From an uncultured Lachnospiraceae bacterium (GTDB lineage Bacteria; Bacillota; Clostridia; Lachnospirales; Lachnospiraceae): DNA of 64,000 nucleotides. Below the pieces are notes generated by a model. It was not told the origin of the DNA. It saw nothing but the letters and a program-made list of their open reading frames with translations, and made no database searches. The stretch is taken from contig CAJURU010000007.1 of the NCBI GenBank assembly GCA_910588845.1, positions 78,807-142,806 of the forward strand. The letters run 5' to 3'. Shown here in pieces: positions 1-8,149 of this stretch (position 1 is its first letter; each line of letters begins with the position of its first letter). A program made the translations under genes and the position numbers.

Positions 1-802
1 CCTCGGCAAATTTCTTCACCATGTTCTTCTGCTCCATCTCTGTAAAGACTTTCTGCTCCAACATATTGTTCATATAGGGAATCAGATAATATTCACAATC
101 TGTCTGATCTTCCTCTTCCTTCTCAACCTCCCGCCAGATCTTCTGCACATTGCCGCGGAAATCATTGAGCTCGTCTTGCAGGACGGACGCCGCATAATGC
201 GAGGTCTCCGAGTCCGGGCTGTTTAAGGCCAGCGAAATAGCCGCCAGCGAATTATGGACATCGCCGCGAATAACATTGAGCATCAGGCTGCGCAGGCTTT
301 CTTTATCGCTGACTGCAATCGCCTCCTCCAAGGGCGCAATATTCCTCTCGCGCTCCTCGTCCGCGCGCTCATTCGTGCGCACGCGCTCTTTGCTGAATAC
401 AACATCTTCCAGATGGACGTCCTGACGAAATATAAACCGAAACAGGAGATGCCCTACGCCAAAAAAAATCGGTCCCGCCAGCGGACATAGCAACATGACG
501 ACAAATTTCATGACGTATACAATTCTGCCGTCTTTCATGGGAAGCTCTTCTTGCGTCTCCTCATCTTCCGCTGCTTCTTCCTGCGCGCTCTTTGATTTAT
601 CTTTGGTCTCAGCTTCTTTTTGCACATTCTTTGGCTTTTCTTCGGTCCCTGTTTCTTCCTGCGCGGCTTCTGCTTTCTTACGCTCCGCCGCGTCTTTGCT
701 CTCACATCGCTTGACATAAAGCAGCCCAAACATTAGATACAGCGCCGACACGATCGCATTGCCCAAAAGGATGCAAAAGAAGATTATCTCCTTTACCGTC
801 AT
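1..802 (-). CDS. PelE-like membrane protein, partial (3' end off the left edge)
   Basis: The open frame runs leftward from an ATG at 800-802 to the window edge, giving 267 residues with no stop. It has an N-terminal membrane helix (about residues 4-28), a charged Glu/Lys/Ala-rich linker (35-85), a second hydrophobic stretch (about 93-125), then a soluble helical region. The ATG overlaps the stop of the upstream PelD-like gene by 4 nt (ATGA), implying translational coupling. PelE proteins pair a membrane anchor with helical repeats and bind PelD in the Pel exopolysaccharide synthase. The assignment rests mainly on that neighbour and on topology, because I see no unique PelE motif. The remaining pel genes would lie beyond the left edge. 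Confidence 0.55.
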   Translation of the reverse strand, partial: MTVKEIIFFCILLGNAIVSALYLMFGLLYVKRCESKDAAERKKAEAAQEETGTEEKPKNVQKEAETKDKSKSAQEEAAEDEETQEELPMKDGRIVYVMKFVVMLLCPLAGPIFFGVGHLLFRFIFRQDVHLEDVVFSKERVRTNERADEERERNIAPLEEAIAVSDKESLRSLMLNVIRGDVHNSLAAISLALNSPDSETSHYAASVLQDELNDFRGNVQKIWREVEKEEEDQTDCEYYLIPYMNNMLEQKVFTEMEQKNMVKKFAE

Positions 803-2997
803 AACCCTACATCCTCCCGAATCTCACTCTTATAACCCGTTTTCTCAAAACGTTTCATTACAAACTCGGCATCCTTACTGTCGGTATTGGATAAAAGAGC
901 GCAGAGCCGTCCATCGGACATTTTGCCGATATAATCGCTCTGGCGCATGAGCCCCGCCAGCTCGCTTCCGCATTTCTCCAGATTCTTGCCCTCTATATCT
1001 ATCTCTAAAATCGTACACTCCGTAAGCCCCTTGTTCCTTGCTGTCAGGTACGCTTTTACCAGTGATTCAAAGGCGTCTGCGTCGAGCACCTTCGTCCCTT
1101 GCAGATAACGCTGCTGCTCCAACGCGTCCAGATAACGATTTGCCCGCAGCACCGCATTCTGAATGAGGTAGCCGATAATCACCAGCATATTCGCCTGACT
1201 GAGCGTCATGCGCTCCCAGGGAATACCCCACACCATCAAAATCAACTGCATCTCGTCTTCCGCATAGATGGCGTCCGCCATCAGGGGGTATTGCGGGTCC
1301 ATGCTCCGGTTGATATACACCCGCTTCTCCTTGAGCAGCCGGTACATATCCTCCATCTTCGTATACTCTATGGAATTGCCCAGCTCCCTTGCTTTGGACG
1401 AGGTTGCCGAAAAGAGGCGCGCATAGGAACGGTTCGCGATCGTATAGATCGCCACATCTTTGCTGTCCACCAGCCGCGCAAGAATCTCCGCCGCATAGAA
1501 CAACACCTCTGACGGCTCGTACTGATCCAAACTGGAAGTAATCTCATAAATCTTGCCAAAACTGTCATTCTGGTTGACAAGCTGTACCTCCAGCATGTTC
1601 TTAATGCGGACATTGCTGGTGTTGATATCTTGAATATCGTCTAGTTGATTTACCATATATTGGACTTCATGCTTGTTCTCGTTGCGGATTGTGCGCAGAC
1701 GGTCTTTCATATAACCGACCGCCAGACCTAGGATAAACAGCTGTGCAATCCACACATATGTATTGTAATCCAACAGCACTTCCAACCCGGAACGGTTGTA
1801 CATCTGCCGGAAACAGTAGCCGCCCACCGCAAGCACAGCAGAAAAGGTCGCCTGCTGCTGCCCATAAACAATCGCAAACAACAAAACATACAGCAGATAA
1901 AAATCGAGGTTCGCAAAATAGCGGCTCCCGACTGCCCTGTTATTTAACATGAAAAACGGGATAAAACAAATCAGATTTTCAATAAAAGGAATTAATGCGT
2001 CAAAGATGACGCGCAGCGTCTGCCGCCAGTCCCTCTTCCTGTGTCCTCTGACATCCTCCAGGTTGATAAAACTGGCGCTGTATTTCTTGATATATTTCGC
2101 CATCTTAACGACGACCTCGTCCACATGGTGGAACACCGTCAAGCCCAGCTCGCCGGCAAATACTCCATGATCTAGCACCACGCGCACTAAACTGCCTACC
2201 GTATTATCCACAATGGAGACTTCCTGACCCATTTCTTTCTGAATCTTCTGCGCCAGTTCCATCTCATTGAGTACTTCTCCTGAGGAGATATGGTAAAGCC
2301 CACGTTTGAGGCTGGGCGCTGCCGCCGCTTTATAGATAGCTTCCACGGCGTCGTTCACATATAATAAGGAAAAAACCTTGTTGGCATTCGCCTGGATGTA
2401 GCCGGTCTCAACAGCCTCAATGCACATCTTCGCACAGGGGTTGGACTCTATGGCCATCCGATTGCCGCCCATCTCTTTCTCCGGCATCAGATATAGATGG
2501 TCCAGGCGCAGAATAACCGTGTCTGTGCCCATCATCTGCTTATAATTGCGGCAGACGTCTTCACCCTGGACAATGGCAACGCTGCGAAAACTGTATGCCG
2601 ACGTCTCCTCCCTCTCATCAATGTCATTGGCATAAGATTGCGAATATACTTCCTGCGAGGAGAGATAAATAAAACGCCCTCCTTTAAGCATGGAAAAGGA
2701 GGTCAGGACATTCTGCAACGCAGTCTGGTAGCGCACAGCTTCCTTTCTGGGGTCGCTCCAGTCAAAATTATAATCGTATACGCCCAGGAAAATCGTAACA
2801 TCCGGGCGCACGCTGTCAAAAATCTCCTTGAGACAATCGCTCTCATAGGGGAAACGGTATTTCTCATAGGCATTCTTGTAGCTGCCAACCTGATTCTTAT
2901 TTCCTGTCAACACATAGCAGCGATGCCCTTCCTTATTCAGCTTATTAAGCATCGTTCGCATTAATTCATTGTCACTGCCAACCAATAATACTTCCAT
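799..2997 (-). CDS. PelD-like c-di-GMP receptor fused to an N-terminal NAD-dependent epimerase domain
   Basis: This 732-residue protein has three parts. Residues 1 to about 310 form a Rossmann epimerase/dehydratase domain with a nucleotide-binding start (MEVLLVGSDNE). About 340-450 hold four membrane helices. The rest is a GAF-like domain (about 475-610) and a degenerate GGDEF domain. The catalytic GGDEF is replaced by SDGRL (694-698), so diguanylate cyclase activity is unlikely. The inhibitory-site motif RxxD is intact as RQSD (685-688) at the canonical spacing. TM-GAF-dead GGDEF with an intact I-site is the PelD architecture, where c-di-GMP binding switches on Pel polysaccharide synthesis. 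Gram-positive Pel loci with dehydrogenase-fused PelD are known, to my recollection. The downstream PelE-like gene supports the call. Confidence 0.7.
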   Translation of the reverse strand: MEVLLVGSDNELMRTMLNKLNKEGHRCYVLTGNKNQVGSYKNAYEKYRFPYESDCLKEIFDSVRPDVTIFLGVYDYNFDWSDPRKEAVRYQTALQNVLTSFSMLKGGRFIYLSSQEVYSQSYANDIDEREETSAYSFRSVAIVQGEDVCRNYKQMMGTDTVILRLDHLYLMPEKEMGGNRMAIESNPCAKMCIEAVETGYIQANANKVFSLLYVNDAVEAIYKAAAAPSLKRGLYHISSGEVLNEMELAQKIQKEMGQEVSIVDNTVGSLVRVVLDHGVFAGELGLTVFHHVDEVVVKMAKYIKKYSASFINLEDVRGHRKRDWRQTLRVIFDALIPFIENLICFIPFFMLNNRAVGSRYFANLDFYLLYVLLFAIVYGQQQATFSAVLAVGGYCFRQMYNRSGLEVLLDYNTYVWIAQLFILGLAVGYMKDRLRTIRNENKHEVQYMVNQLDDIQDINTSNVRIKNMLEVQLVNQNDSFGKIYEITSSLDQYEPSEVLFYAAEILARLVDSKDVAIYTIANRSYARLFSATSSKARELGNSIEYTKMEDMYRLLKEKRVYINRSMDPQYPLMADAIYAEDEMQLILMVWGIPWERMTLSQANMLVIIGYLIQNAVLRANRYLDALEQQRYLQGTKVLDADAFESLVKAYLTARNKGLTECTILEIDIEGKNLEKCGSELAGLMRQSDYIGKMSDGRLCALLSNTDSKDAEFVMKRFEKTGYKSEIREDVGL

Positions 2998-3004
2998 GAC
3001 TGCC

Positions 3005-3271
3005 TCACTTAACTCCTATTGATACTCCTACAGCTTCAAGCCCCGCAAGAAACTGCATCACATCCTCTTTTACTGTTTCCATATCTATTCCATACTGCTC
3101 TGCCAAATCCTCTGCAATTGCCGCTGCGTCAAAACCCTGGCTGGCAAGCTCCCATATCCTGGCGCCGCTCTCGTTGAGCTCGATCGGTTCTATATAATTA
3201 TCTCCAGGCTGTTCCATATCGAGCAGCCAGTAACTTCCTGCCGCTTTCCGAATCCTATATCTGACACTCAC
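3005..3271 (-). CDS. PqqD-family peptide chaperone (small)
   Basis: An 88-residue protein with the PqqD pattern: two short N-terminal strands, an ELNESGARIWEL segment matching the family's LN.tg..iw.l motif, then a helix-turn-helix-like C-terminus. PqqD-type domains (RiPP recognition elements) bind precursor peptides and present them to modifying enzymes. The start is GTG with GAGG 8 nt upstream. It lies 21 nt downstream of the S26 peptidase-like gene and 7 nt upstream of the PelD-like gene, so all may be co-transcribed. No precursor peptide or radical-SAM enzyme is visible nearby, so the substrate is unknown. Confidence 0.65.
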   Translation of the reverse strand: MSVRYRIRKAAGSYWLLDMEQPGDNYIEPIELNESGARIWELASQGFDAAAIAEDLAEQYGIDMETVKEDVMQFLAGLEAVGVSIGVK

Positions 3272-3292
3272 TGATCCAACCTCACAAATGAT

Positions 3293-3727
3293 CTATCTGC
3301 CACAGACCTTTATAAAATGAACAGCCAACGCAGCCTTGTGGCGAATAGGGCGCAGCCGCAGCCAAACAGCGGCATAAAACCGGTATGGCAGGTTTCGGAC
3401 AGAAATGTGCTTCCCTTTACGGATAAAACCAACCAGAATACCGCGCATCTGTTCCGGGCGCAGGGGACCTTCAATCTGCGTCTGATTATCCCCCACCATG
3501 TAAAACCCTTCCTGACGGACACGCCAAATACGATGAAGCACAAGAATGCTGCCATCCCGCCGATAGAGAACGACATCTCCACGTTTCAGTTTCCTGTCCT
3601 CAAGCGGCGCCACTATCACACTGTCCCTGTCAGGCACAAGCATCGGGTACATGCTGTAACCATTAATCACTGTCTGAACCGTATTCCCATCCCTCAACAA
3701 CTGCTCTATGTCTGCTTTCGATTCCAT
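3293..3727 (-). CDS. S24/S26-family (signal peptidase I-like) protein
   Basis: A 144-residue protein with the signal-peptidase fold signature: GYSMYPML (Ser of the catalytic dyad), then GDVVLYRR...VLHRI, and a GDN box (MVGDNQTQ). The general base appears to be the His in VLHRI rather than Lys, as in SipW/archaeal-type peptidases. I see no clear N-terminal membrane anchor; the C-terminus is Arg-rich and moderately hydrophobic. Similar short S26 proteins occur beside PqqD and HPr-kinase-like genes in Clostridia and may process or export a peptide. It is divergently arranged with the gene at 3836. Confidence 0.6.
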   Translation of the reverse strand: MESKADIEQLLRDGNTVQTVINGYSMYPMLVPDRDSVIVAPLEDRKLKRGDVVLYRRDGSILVLHRIWRVRQEGFYMVGDNQTQIEGPLRPEQMRGILVGFIRKGKHISVRNLPYRFYAAVWLRLRPIRHKAALAVHFIKVCGR

Positions 3728-3795
3728 CCTTCCATCCTGTAAGCGTTTCGTTTATAAATGATAATATCATTATAGCACTTTTTATACAGAAATGC

Positions 3796-3801
3796 TATAA
3801 T
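3796..3801 (+). promoter_or_regulatory. -10 box (TATAAT) of the PqqD/HPr-kinase-like gene
   Basis: A perfect TATAAT sits 35 bp before the ATG at 3836; no good -35 hexamer is seen at 16-18 bp. If used, the transcript would start near 3808, after the upstream in-frame ATG at 3800, which supports the start at 3836. Confidence 0.4.
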
Positions 3802-3835
3802 GACATTACATTTACAGGAAATGAAAGGATCGCGT

Positions 3836-4999
3836 ATGTTAAAACTGAACAAAGGATATCTGCTTCACGAAATTGCCGGTATCCCATATCTTCTCCCCTA
3901 CGGACAAAAAATTGTCGATTTTAAACACAGCATCCGGCTCAATGGTTCCGGATTGCTGTTATACCGTACATTGACACAGGGTGCAGACGAAGACATGCTG
4001 CTTCAAGCATTAATTTCCCATTACCAAGCGGAGGTTACAGATATTCCCTCGCTGAAAGAGGACGTCAAACATTTTCTTCTCCAATTAGAAGGAGCTGGAA
4101 TTCTCGCGCAGCCGCATAATCTCCCGGCGGGTAATGCGGACTTTTTCTTTCAGATTGGCCCTGCCGTAATGGCATACTGCGGTCCCAGGGAGCTGCTCAT
4201 GCCGTCTTTATTTGACTTCTCCTGTGCAAATGCTTCCGCAGAGCTGACAGTCCATATTATCCCCTGCGCCGCGGACGAAACCGACAACGGTGAGTTGTTA
4301 ATCCGCACAAATGAGATGGTTATTTGTAAAACCAATCGTTGTTATCGTTTCTTATATCCCGAAGGTTATGGCATTACTGAAATGCATGTTACCTTGGACG
4401 GCGGCAACGCCGCCCTCTTCTGCCCAAAACCATACGGCAGCGACCTGCCCGAAAAAATCTTCCACGCCCTTCGCTTTGCATATCTTATCTGTGCACAGCG
4501 TCTGGGAGCATTTGCCCTTCACTCCGCCTCTATTTTATACCGGGAGAAAGCATGGCTATTCTCTGGTTCTTCCGGCGCCGGCAAGTCTACGCATACCTCG
4601 CTATGGAACCGTCGCTATCAGACGCCATACTTAAACGGTGATTTAAACCTGTTGGGTTTTGTAGACGACACCCCAGTCGTATATGGCATTCCATGGTGCG
4701 GCACCTCCGGCTGTTATACGACATCGACCGTTCCACTTGGCGGTATCACATTTCTTAAACAGGCTTCTACCGACGCCCTGCTGCCAATATCGGACGAAGA
4801 CATTGCTCTGCGCACCATGCAGCGCCTGATATCGCCATCCTGGACAGCCGAGATGATGCTGACGAACTTATCCTTTGCCGAAGACTTGCGCAAAAGAATT
4901 CCAGTTTTTTATCTGCAATGCACGAAAGAGGATTCCGCTGCAGCCGTTATCAAACAGGCCATTGATGACAACACCGACAAAAACTTTCCGATAGAATAA
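3836..4999 (+). CDS. PqqD domain fused to HPr-kinase-like ATPase
   Basis: The protein has 387 residues from the ATG at 3836, which follows AAAGGA by 6 nt; an in-frame ATG at 3800 lies inside a -10 box and lacks a ribosome site. Residues 1-90 resemble PqqD (LNGSGLLLYRTL). The C-terminal part has a P-loop, SGSSGAGKST, near residue 242, followed by LNGD, as in HPr kinase-like proteins of RiPP clusters (for example the lasso-peptide HprK homologues that phosphorylate precursor peptides). The neighbouring stand-alone PqqD and S26 peptidase suggest a small peptide-handling module. Its biochemical target is unknown. Confidence 0.65.
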   Translation: MLKLNKGYLLHEIAGIPYLLPYGQKIVDFKHSIRLNGSGLLLYRTLTQGADEDMLLQALISHYQAEVTDIPSLKEDVKHFLLQLEGAGILAQPHNLPAGNADFFFQIGPAVMAYCGPRELLMPSLFDFSCANASAELTVHIIPCAADETDNGELLIRTNEMVICKTNRCYRFLYPEGYGITEMHVTLDGGNAALFCPKPYGSDLPEKIFHALRFAYLICAQRLGAFALHSASILYREKAWLFSGSSGAGKSTHTSLWNRRYQTPYLNGDLNLLGFVDDTPVVYGIPWCGTSGCYTTSTVPLGGITFLKQASTDALLPISDEDIALRTMQRLISPSWTAEMMLTNLSFAEDLRKRIPVFYLQCTKEDSAAAVIKQAIDDNTDKNFPIE

Positions 5000-5065
5000 A
5001 TTTGGCAGCGCCCACCGATATTCATGGACACTGCCTGCTTCTGCCAGCTCTATTTTTTCTTCCAA

Positions 5066-5740
5066 CTAACGTTCTTCTCTATTTTCTCTCAGAATCTTAA
5101 CATCCTGGATTCCATACAAGGCCATGGAAAGCATCATCACCGCCATGCAAAGGCAAATCAGCATGTTTGACAACCCACTGGGAATATCATACCAGACTAA
5201 ATGAATCAACATCATGGCATACAGTAAAAATGTCGCTGCTTTCCCATGCCAGTCAGCGCTGAATACTTGTTTCGTCTTCTTTATCACGAGAAGCCCCATT
5301 ACCCCGTCAAACACTTCTTTTATCACCAGAAATATCACCGGGGCCAGCATATACGGAAAACGCGTAAAGAGACAGAGCAGCATCGCCCCCTGCGTCAATT
5401 TATCAGCAATTGGGTCAAGAACTTTCCCCAGCGCGCTTACCATCTGAAACCGTCTTGCAATATATCCATCCGCCATATCTGTCGCACCGGACAGCAACAA
5501 TACGATCGCCGTCCACATATAATCTTTTTTCACGCAATAGAGCCAGACAAACAGCGGAATCAGGCAAAGACGGAAAAAGGACAATATATTGGGAATCGTA
5601 AGAATCCTTTTTTCTGACGGCTTCTTCTGGGGCGTTCGATTATCCGCCCCCATTTCATTTGTAACCTGCATATCTTGATCTTTCTTCCTTCCCGCTAAAA
5701 AGAGCCATTGCTCTGGCAGATTATCTGTCTGCTTTTGCAA
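5066..5740 (-). CDS. pgsA: CDP-diacylglycerol--glycerol-3-phosphate 3-phosphatidyltransferase
   Basis: This 224-residue membrane enzyme makes phosphatidylglycerol phosphate from CDP-diacylglycerol and glycerol-3-phosphate. The CDP-alcohol phosphotransferase signature DG-x2-AR-x8-G-x3-D-x3-D is complete (DGYIAR ... GKVLDPIAD), and there are several hydrophobic helices. The longest frame starts at a TTG (5740) with AGGGGGAG only 3 nt away. It carries a ~40-residue polar extension before the first membrane helix, so an internal ATG (MQVTNE or MGADNR) may be the true start. It lies 13 nt downstream of rpsR on the same strand and may be read from the same transcript. Confidence 0.85.
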   Translation of the reverse strand: MQKQTDNLPEQWLFLAGRKKDQDMQVTNEMGADNRTPQKKPSEKRILTIPNILSFFRLCLIPLFVWLYCVKKDYMWTAIVLLLSGATDMADGYIARRFQMVSALGKVLDPIADKLTQGAMLLCLFTRFPYMLAPVIFLVIKEVFDGVMGLLVIKKTKQVFSADWHGKAATFLLYAMMLIHLVWYDIPSGLSNMLICLCMAVMMLSMALYGIQDVKILRENREER

Positions 5741-5753
5741 CGGCTCCCCCTGA

Positions 5754-6017
5754 TTAGTCTGTAACGTACGGCATTAACGCGATATGCCTTGCTCTCTTAA
5801 TTGCAACGGTTAAAGCCCTCTGATGCTTTGCGCAGTTACCGGTGATTCTTCTGGGAAGAATCTTACCTCTCTCAGAGACATATCTCTTGAGCTTGTTGGT
5901 GTCTTTATAATCAATTACATTGTCTTTGCCGCAAAATACGCAAACTTTCTTTCTTCTGCGAACGCCGCCCCTTCTCTTCATGGGAGCATCGCCCTTTTCT
6001 GTCTTATTATAAGCCAT
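5754..6017 (-). CDS. rpsR: 30S ribosomal protein S18
   Basis: An 87-residue basic protein with the S18 core (NKLKRYVSERGKILPRRITG ... AKHQRAL). S18 heterodimerises with S6 on the platform of the 30S subunit. An N-terminal CVFC motif begins a possible zinc-binding form (CVFCGKDN ... C at NCAKHQ). It is the third gene of the classic rpsF-ssb-rpsR operon, 17 nt after ssb. Confidence 0.97.
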   Translation of the reverse strand: MAYNKTEKGDAPMKRRGGVRRRKKVCVFCGKDNVIDYKDTNKLKRYVSERGKILPRRITGNCAKHQRALTVAIKRARHIALMPYVTD

Positions 6018-6034
6018 TTTCTCTGCCTCCTAAT

Positions 6035-6478
6035 CTAATTAAACGGTAATTCCTCGTCAATACCATCCGGAATATTCATAAAGCCATCTCCCGCTGCTGC
6101 GCTGGGCTCAGGTCTTCCTGCCGGCTGAAAACCGCCGGATGACTGCTCGCTTGCAGCCTTGCTCTCCGCAAACTCCTGATCCTCCACTACAACATCCGTG
6201 GTATATACCTTCTGTCCTTCCTGGTTGGTGTAACTGCCTGTCTGAATTCTTCCGGTCACAACGATCTTGATTCCCTTGTGGAAATATTTCTCTGCAAACT
6301 CACCGCTTCTTCCAAATGCCACACAGTTGATAAAGTCTGCCGTCTGCTGATCATTGTCGCGTCTGAATCTTCTATCTACTGCCAGAGTATATCTCGCAAC
6401 CGCCGTCGCCTGTTCTCCCTGTGAGTAACGGACTTCAGGGTCTCTGGTCAATCTGCCCATAAGTATGACTTTGTTCAT
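6035..6478 (-). CDS. ssb: Single-stranded DNA-binding protein
   Basis: A 147-residue SSB with the OB-fold start MNKVILMGRLTRDPEVRYS, the aromatic-rich strands (FINCVAFGRSGEFAEKY), and a Gly/Pro/Ala-rich linker. The acidic tip ends DGIDEELPFN, matching the D-x-LPF docking motif used to recruit replication and repair partners. It sits between rpsF and rpsR, the position conserved in Firmicutes. Confidence 0.97.
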   Translation of the reverse strand: MNKVILMGRLTRDPEVRYSQGEQATAVARYTLAVDRRFRRDNDQQTADFINCVAFGRSGEFAEKYFHKGIKIVVTGRIQTGSYTNQEGQKVYTTDVVVEDQEFAESKAASEQSSGGFQPAGRPEPSAAAGDGFMNIPDGIDEELPFN

Positions 6479-6495
6479 CTAATCTCCTCTTTCTA

Positions 6496-6786
6496 TTACG
6501 CCTCATCCTGTCTAACGCATAAGAAACGGAGCACGTTGTCCTGAATACGCACGCGTTTTTCAAGCTCTGCCGGACAATCTGCTTCAGCATCAAATTTGAT
6601 GAAATAATAAAATCCTTCTCTCATCTTCTGAATCTCGTAGGCCAATCTCTTCTTGCCCCACTCGTCCACTTCCGTAATGGTTCCGCCGAAACGTGTAATG
6701 TATCCTTTGGTCTTTTCTACAACTTCGGCTCTCGCTTCATCTTCAATCTTTGCATTAACGATGAGCGCTAATTCATATTTGTTCAT
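6496..6786 (-). CDS. rpsF: 30S ribosomal protein S6
   Basis: A 96-residue S6 protein (MNKYELALIVNAKIEDEAR ... GKKRLAYEIQKMREGFYYFI), of normal family length. The ribosome site AAGGAGGT lies just upstream. It is first in rpsF-ssb-rpsR; the operon probably starts at the promoter 6864-6892 and may be autoregulated through the leader hairpin at 6814-6833. Confidence 0.97.
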   Translation of the reverse strand: MNKYELALIVNAKIEDEARAEVVEKTKGYITRFGGTITEVDEWGKKRLAYEIQKMREGFYYFIKFDAEADCPAELEKRVRIQDNVLRFLCVRQDEA

Positions 6787-6813
6787 GCCTTGTACCTCCT
6801 TTTGGTCTTCGGG

Positions 6814-6833
6814 CCCCCGATTCTCACCGGGAG
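6814..6833 (-). promoter_or_regulatory. Possible S6:S18 autoregulatory leader hairpin
   Basis: In the rpsF leader, on the minus strand, CTCCCG pairs with CGGGGG around the loop GTGAGAAT, about 28 nt before the start codon. A hairpin recognised by the S6:S18 complex is known in this leader in many bacteria. I assign it by position and GC-rich shape; I could not test it against the published consensus. Confidence 0.4.
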
Positions 6834-6863
6834 CAAGGATAAATTAATATATCACGAGTTAGT

Positions 6864-6892
6864 ATATTACCATAATTGTCCTTATTTTGCAA
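6864..6892 (-). promoter_or_regulatory. Sigma-A-type promoter of rpsF-ssb-rpsR
   Basis: On the minus strand TTGCAA (6887-6892) and TAATAT (6864-6869) are separated by exactly 17 nt, about 75 bp upstream of rpsF. The -35 box overlaps the last codons of the upstream hydrolase gene. Confidence 0.6.
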
Positions 6893-7934
6893 GGGTTTTA
6901 TGCAAAAATGCACGGATTGTCCCATAATATGTATCAGGATCTTTGTCCTGCGACTGCGCATGCCCGGCATTTTTTATAATCAGCAATTCTTTTTGGCCCG
7001 CCTGGGCCTCATATAACCGACGGCTCATACTGACGGAAATCATGGCGTCCTCTTCCCCATGGATAAACAGCGTGGGCGTCCTGCTCTTAGCTACGGCCTC
7101 AAGGGCTGACGCATCTTTGAGATTATACCCGCCGCGCAGCTTAAGAACCAGGCACGCGGAGTCCACAAACGGAAACGACGGCAGCCCAAACCATTCGCCA
7201 ATTTTCTCGCTGAACATGGAGTAAGCGTCCGTATAGGCGCAGTCGGAAATTACCGCTTTGACGTTATCCGGAAGCGTTTCTTCGCCCGCTGCCATCAAGG
7301 CTGTGGCCGCTCCCATAGACTGCCCATGAAGGACAATCTCAGCATTTTCATCCTGCGAGAGAATATATTGAATCCAGAGCATACAGTCAAAATGGTCTGT
7401 CCACCCCATGCCGATAAAATCCCCTTCGCTCTCCCCCTGGCATCTGAGGTCCGGCGCCAGCACCTGGTAGCCTTGGCCTTGATACCAGTAAGCAAGAGGG
7501 TACAGCTCTTCTTTCCAGCCTGTGTAGCCATGAAGCAGGATAACCCACCTGTGGTTTACCGTATCTTTTATCCGCCCATGCCCGCCGCCTTCCCCCTTCT
7601 TTACCGCGGAAGTTTCCAACGGAAACGTTTCGGCAACCAACATAAAACCGTCTTCGCTCTGTATGGACAATTTTTGCCTTTTAGCCGTCTTCAGCCATTC
7701 TTTTGTATCAGCCAAAGCCGCCCGTCCATTTTCTCTGATATCCGCCGTCTGCACCTGCGCCGCATAGCTCTCGTCGGTAATCCTCGAAAATGCGTCCAGC
7801 CGCCGCATGAAGGAGGGAACCAGAGCCGCGCTCACAAGAACATTTACTAATATGAAATAAATCGCCAGGAGAACCCCGGCAGTACTGATAACCGCATACG
7901 CAATCTTTCTAACTTTTCTCTTTCGTCCGCCCAT
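6882..7934 (-). CDS. Membrane-anchored alpha/beta hydrolase
   Basis: A 350-residue protein with one N-terminal membrane helix (about residues 11-35) and an extracytoplasmic alpha/beta-hydrolase domain. Visible elements are an oxyanion-region HGYTG, the nucleophile elbow GQSMGAA, an acid in HGEEDAMI, and the catalytic His in NAGHAQS. These Firmicute hydrolases (YkrP/BAAT-like) are esterases or acyltransferases of unknown substrate. The gene ends inside the rpsF promoter but is probably a separate unit. Confidence 0.8.
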   Translation of the reverse strand: MGGRKRKVRKIAYAVISTAGVLLAIYFILVNVLVSAALVPSFMRRLDAFSRITDESYAAQVQTADIRENGRAALADTKEWLKTAKRQKLSIQSEDGFMLVAETFPLETSAVKKGEGGGHGRIKDTVNHRWVILLHGYTGWKEELYPLAYWYQGQGYQVLAPDLRCQGESEGDFIGMGWTDHFDCMLWIQYILSQDENAEIVLHGQSMGAATALMAAGEETLPDNVKAVISDCAYTDAYSMFSEKIGEWFGLPSFPFVDSACLVLKLRGGYNLKDASALEAVAKSRTPTLFIHGEEDAMISVSMSRRLYEAQAGQKELLIIKNAGHAQSQDKDPDTYYGTIRAFLHKTLAK

Positions 7935-7978
7935 TGTTTTTATCCCGGAAATTAGAATTTACAACTGATACTTATTGG

Positions 7979-8030
7979 GAACCCCATGCCGCAGACAACG
8001 CGGCAAAACCGTCTTATTTCTATGGGGTTC
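7979..8030. repeat. Inverted repeat carrying a dispersed 17-bp motif
   Basis: GAACCCCAT (7979-7987) and ATGGGGTTC (8022-8030) are perfect 9-bp arms enclosing a second inverted pair, GCCGC/GCGGC. The right arm lies in a 17-bp block (8017-8033) that recurs identically at 41641-41657. No T-run follows, so a terminator role is not clear. The rest of the 215-bp gap holds no gene that I can see. Confidence 0.5.
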
Positions 8031-8149
8031 TGATTTGATATCTATATTGTAACATCTGTCTTCGGGGAATGCATCAGGGAAAGATTTCCAGTAAAATAAT
8101 TTCCAAAATAAACGCCCGGCAAAACGCTGATGAAACCTTTCTCATCCGG

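Noticed and set aside
3728..3835. Precursor peptide gene between the S26 and HPr-kinase-like genes
   Set aside because: The gap is only about 108 bp, AT-rich, and is taken up by divergent promoter sequence; no short frame with a ribosome site and leader-like sequence was found.
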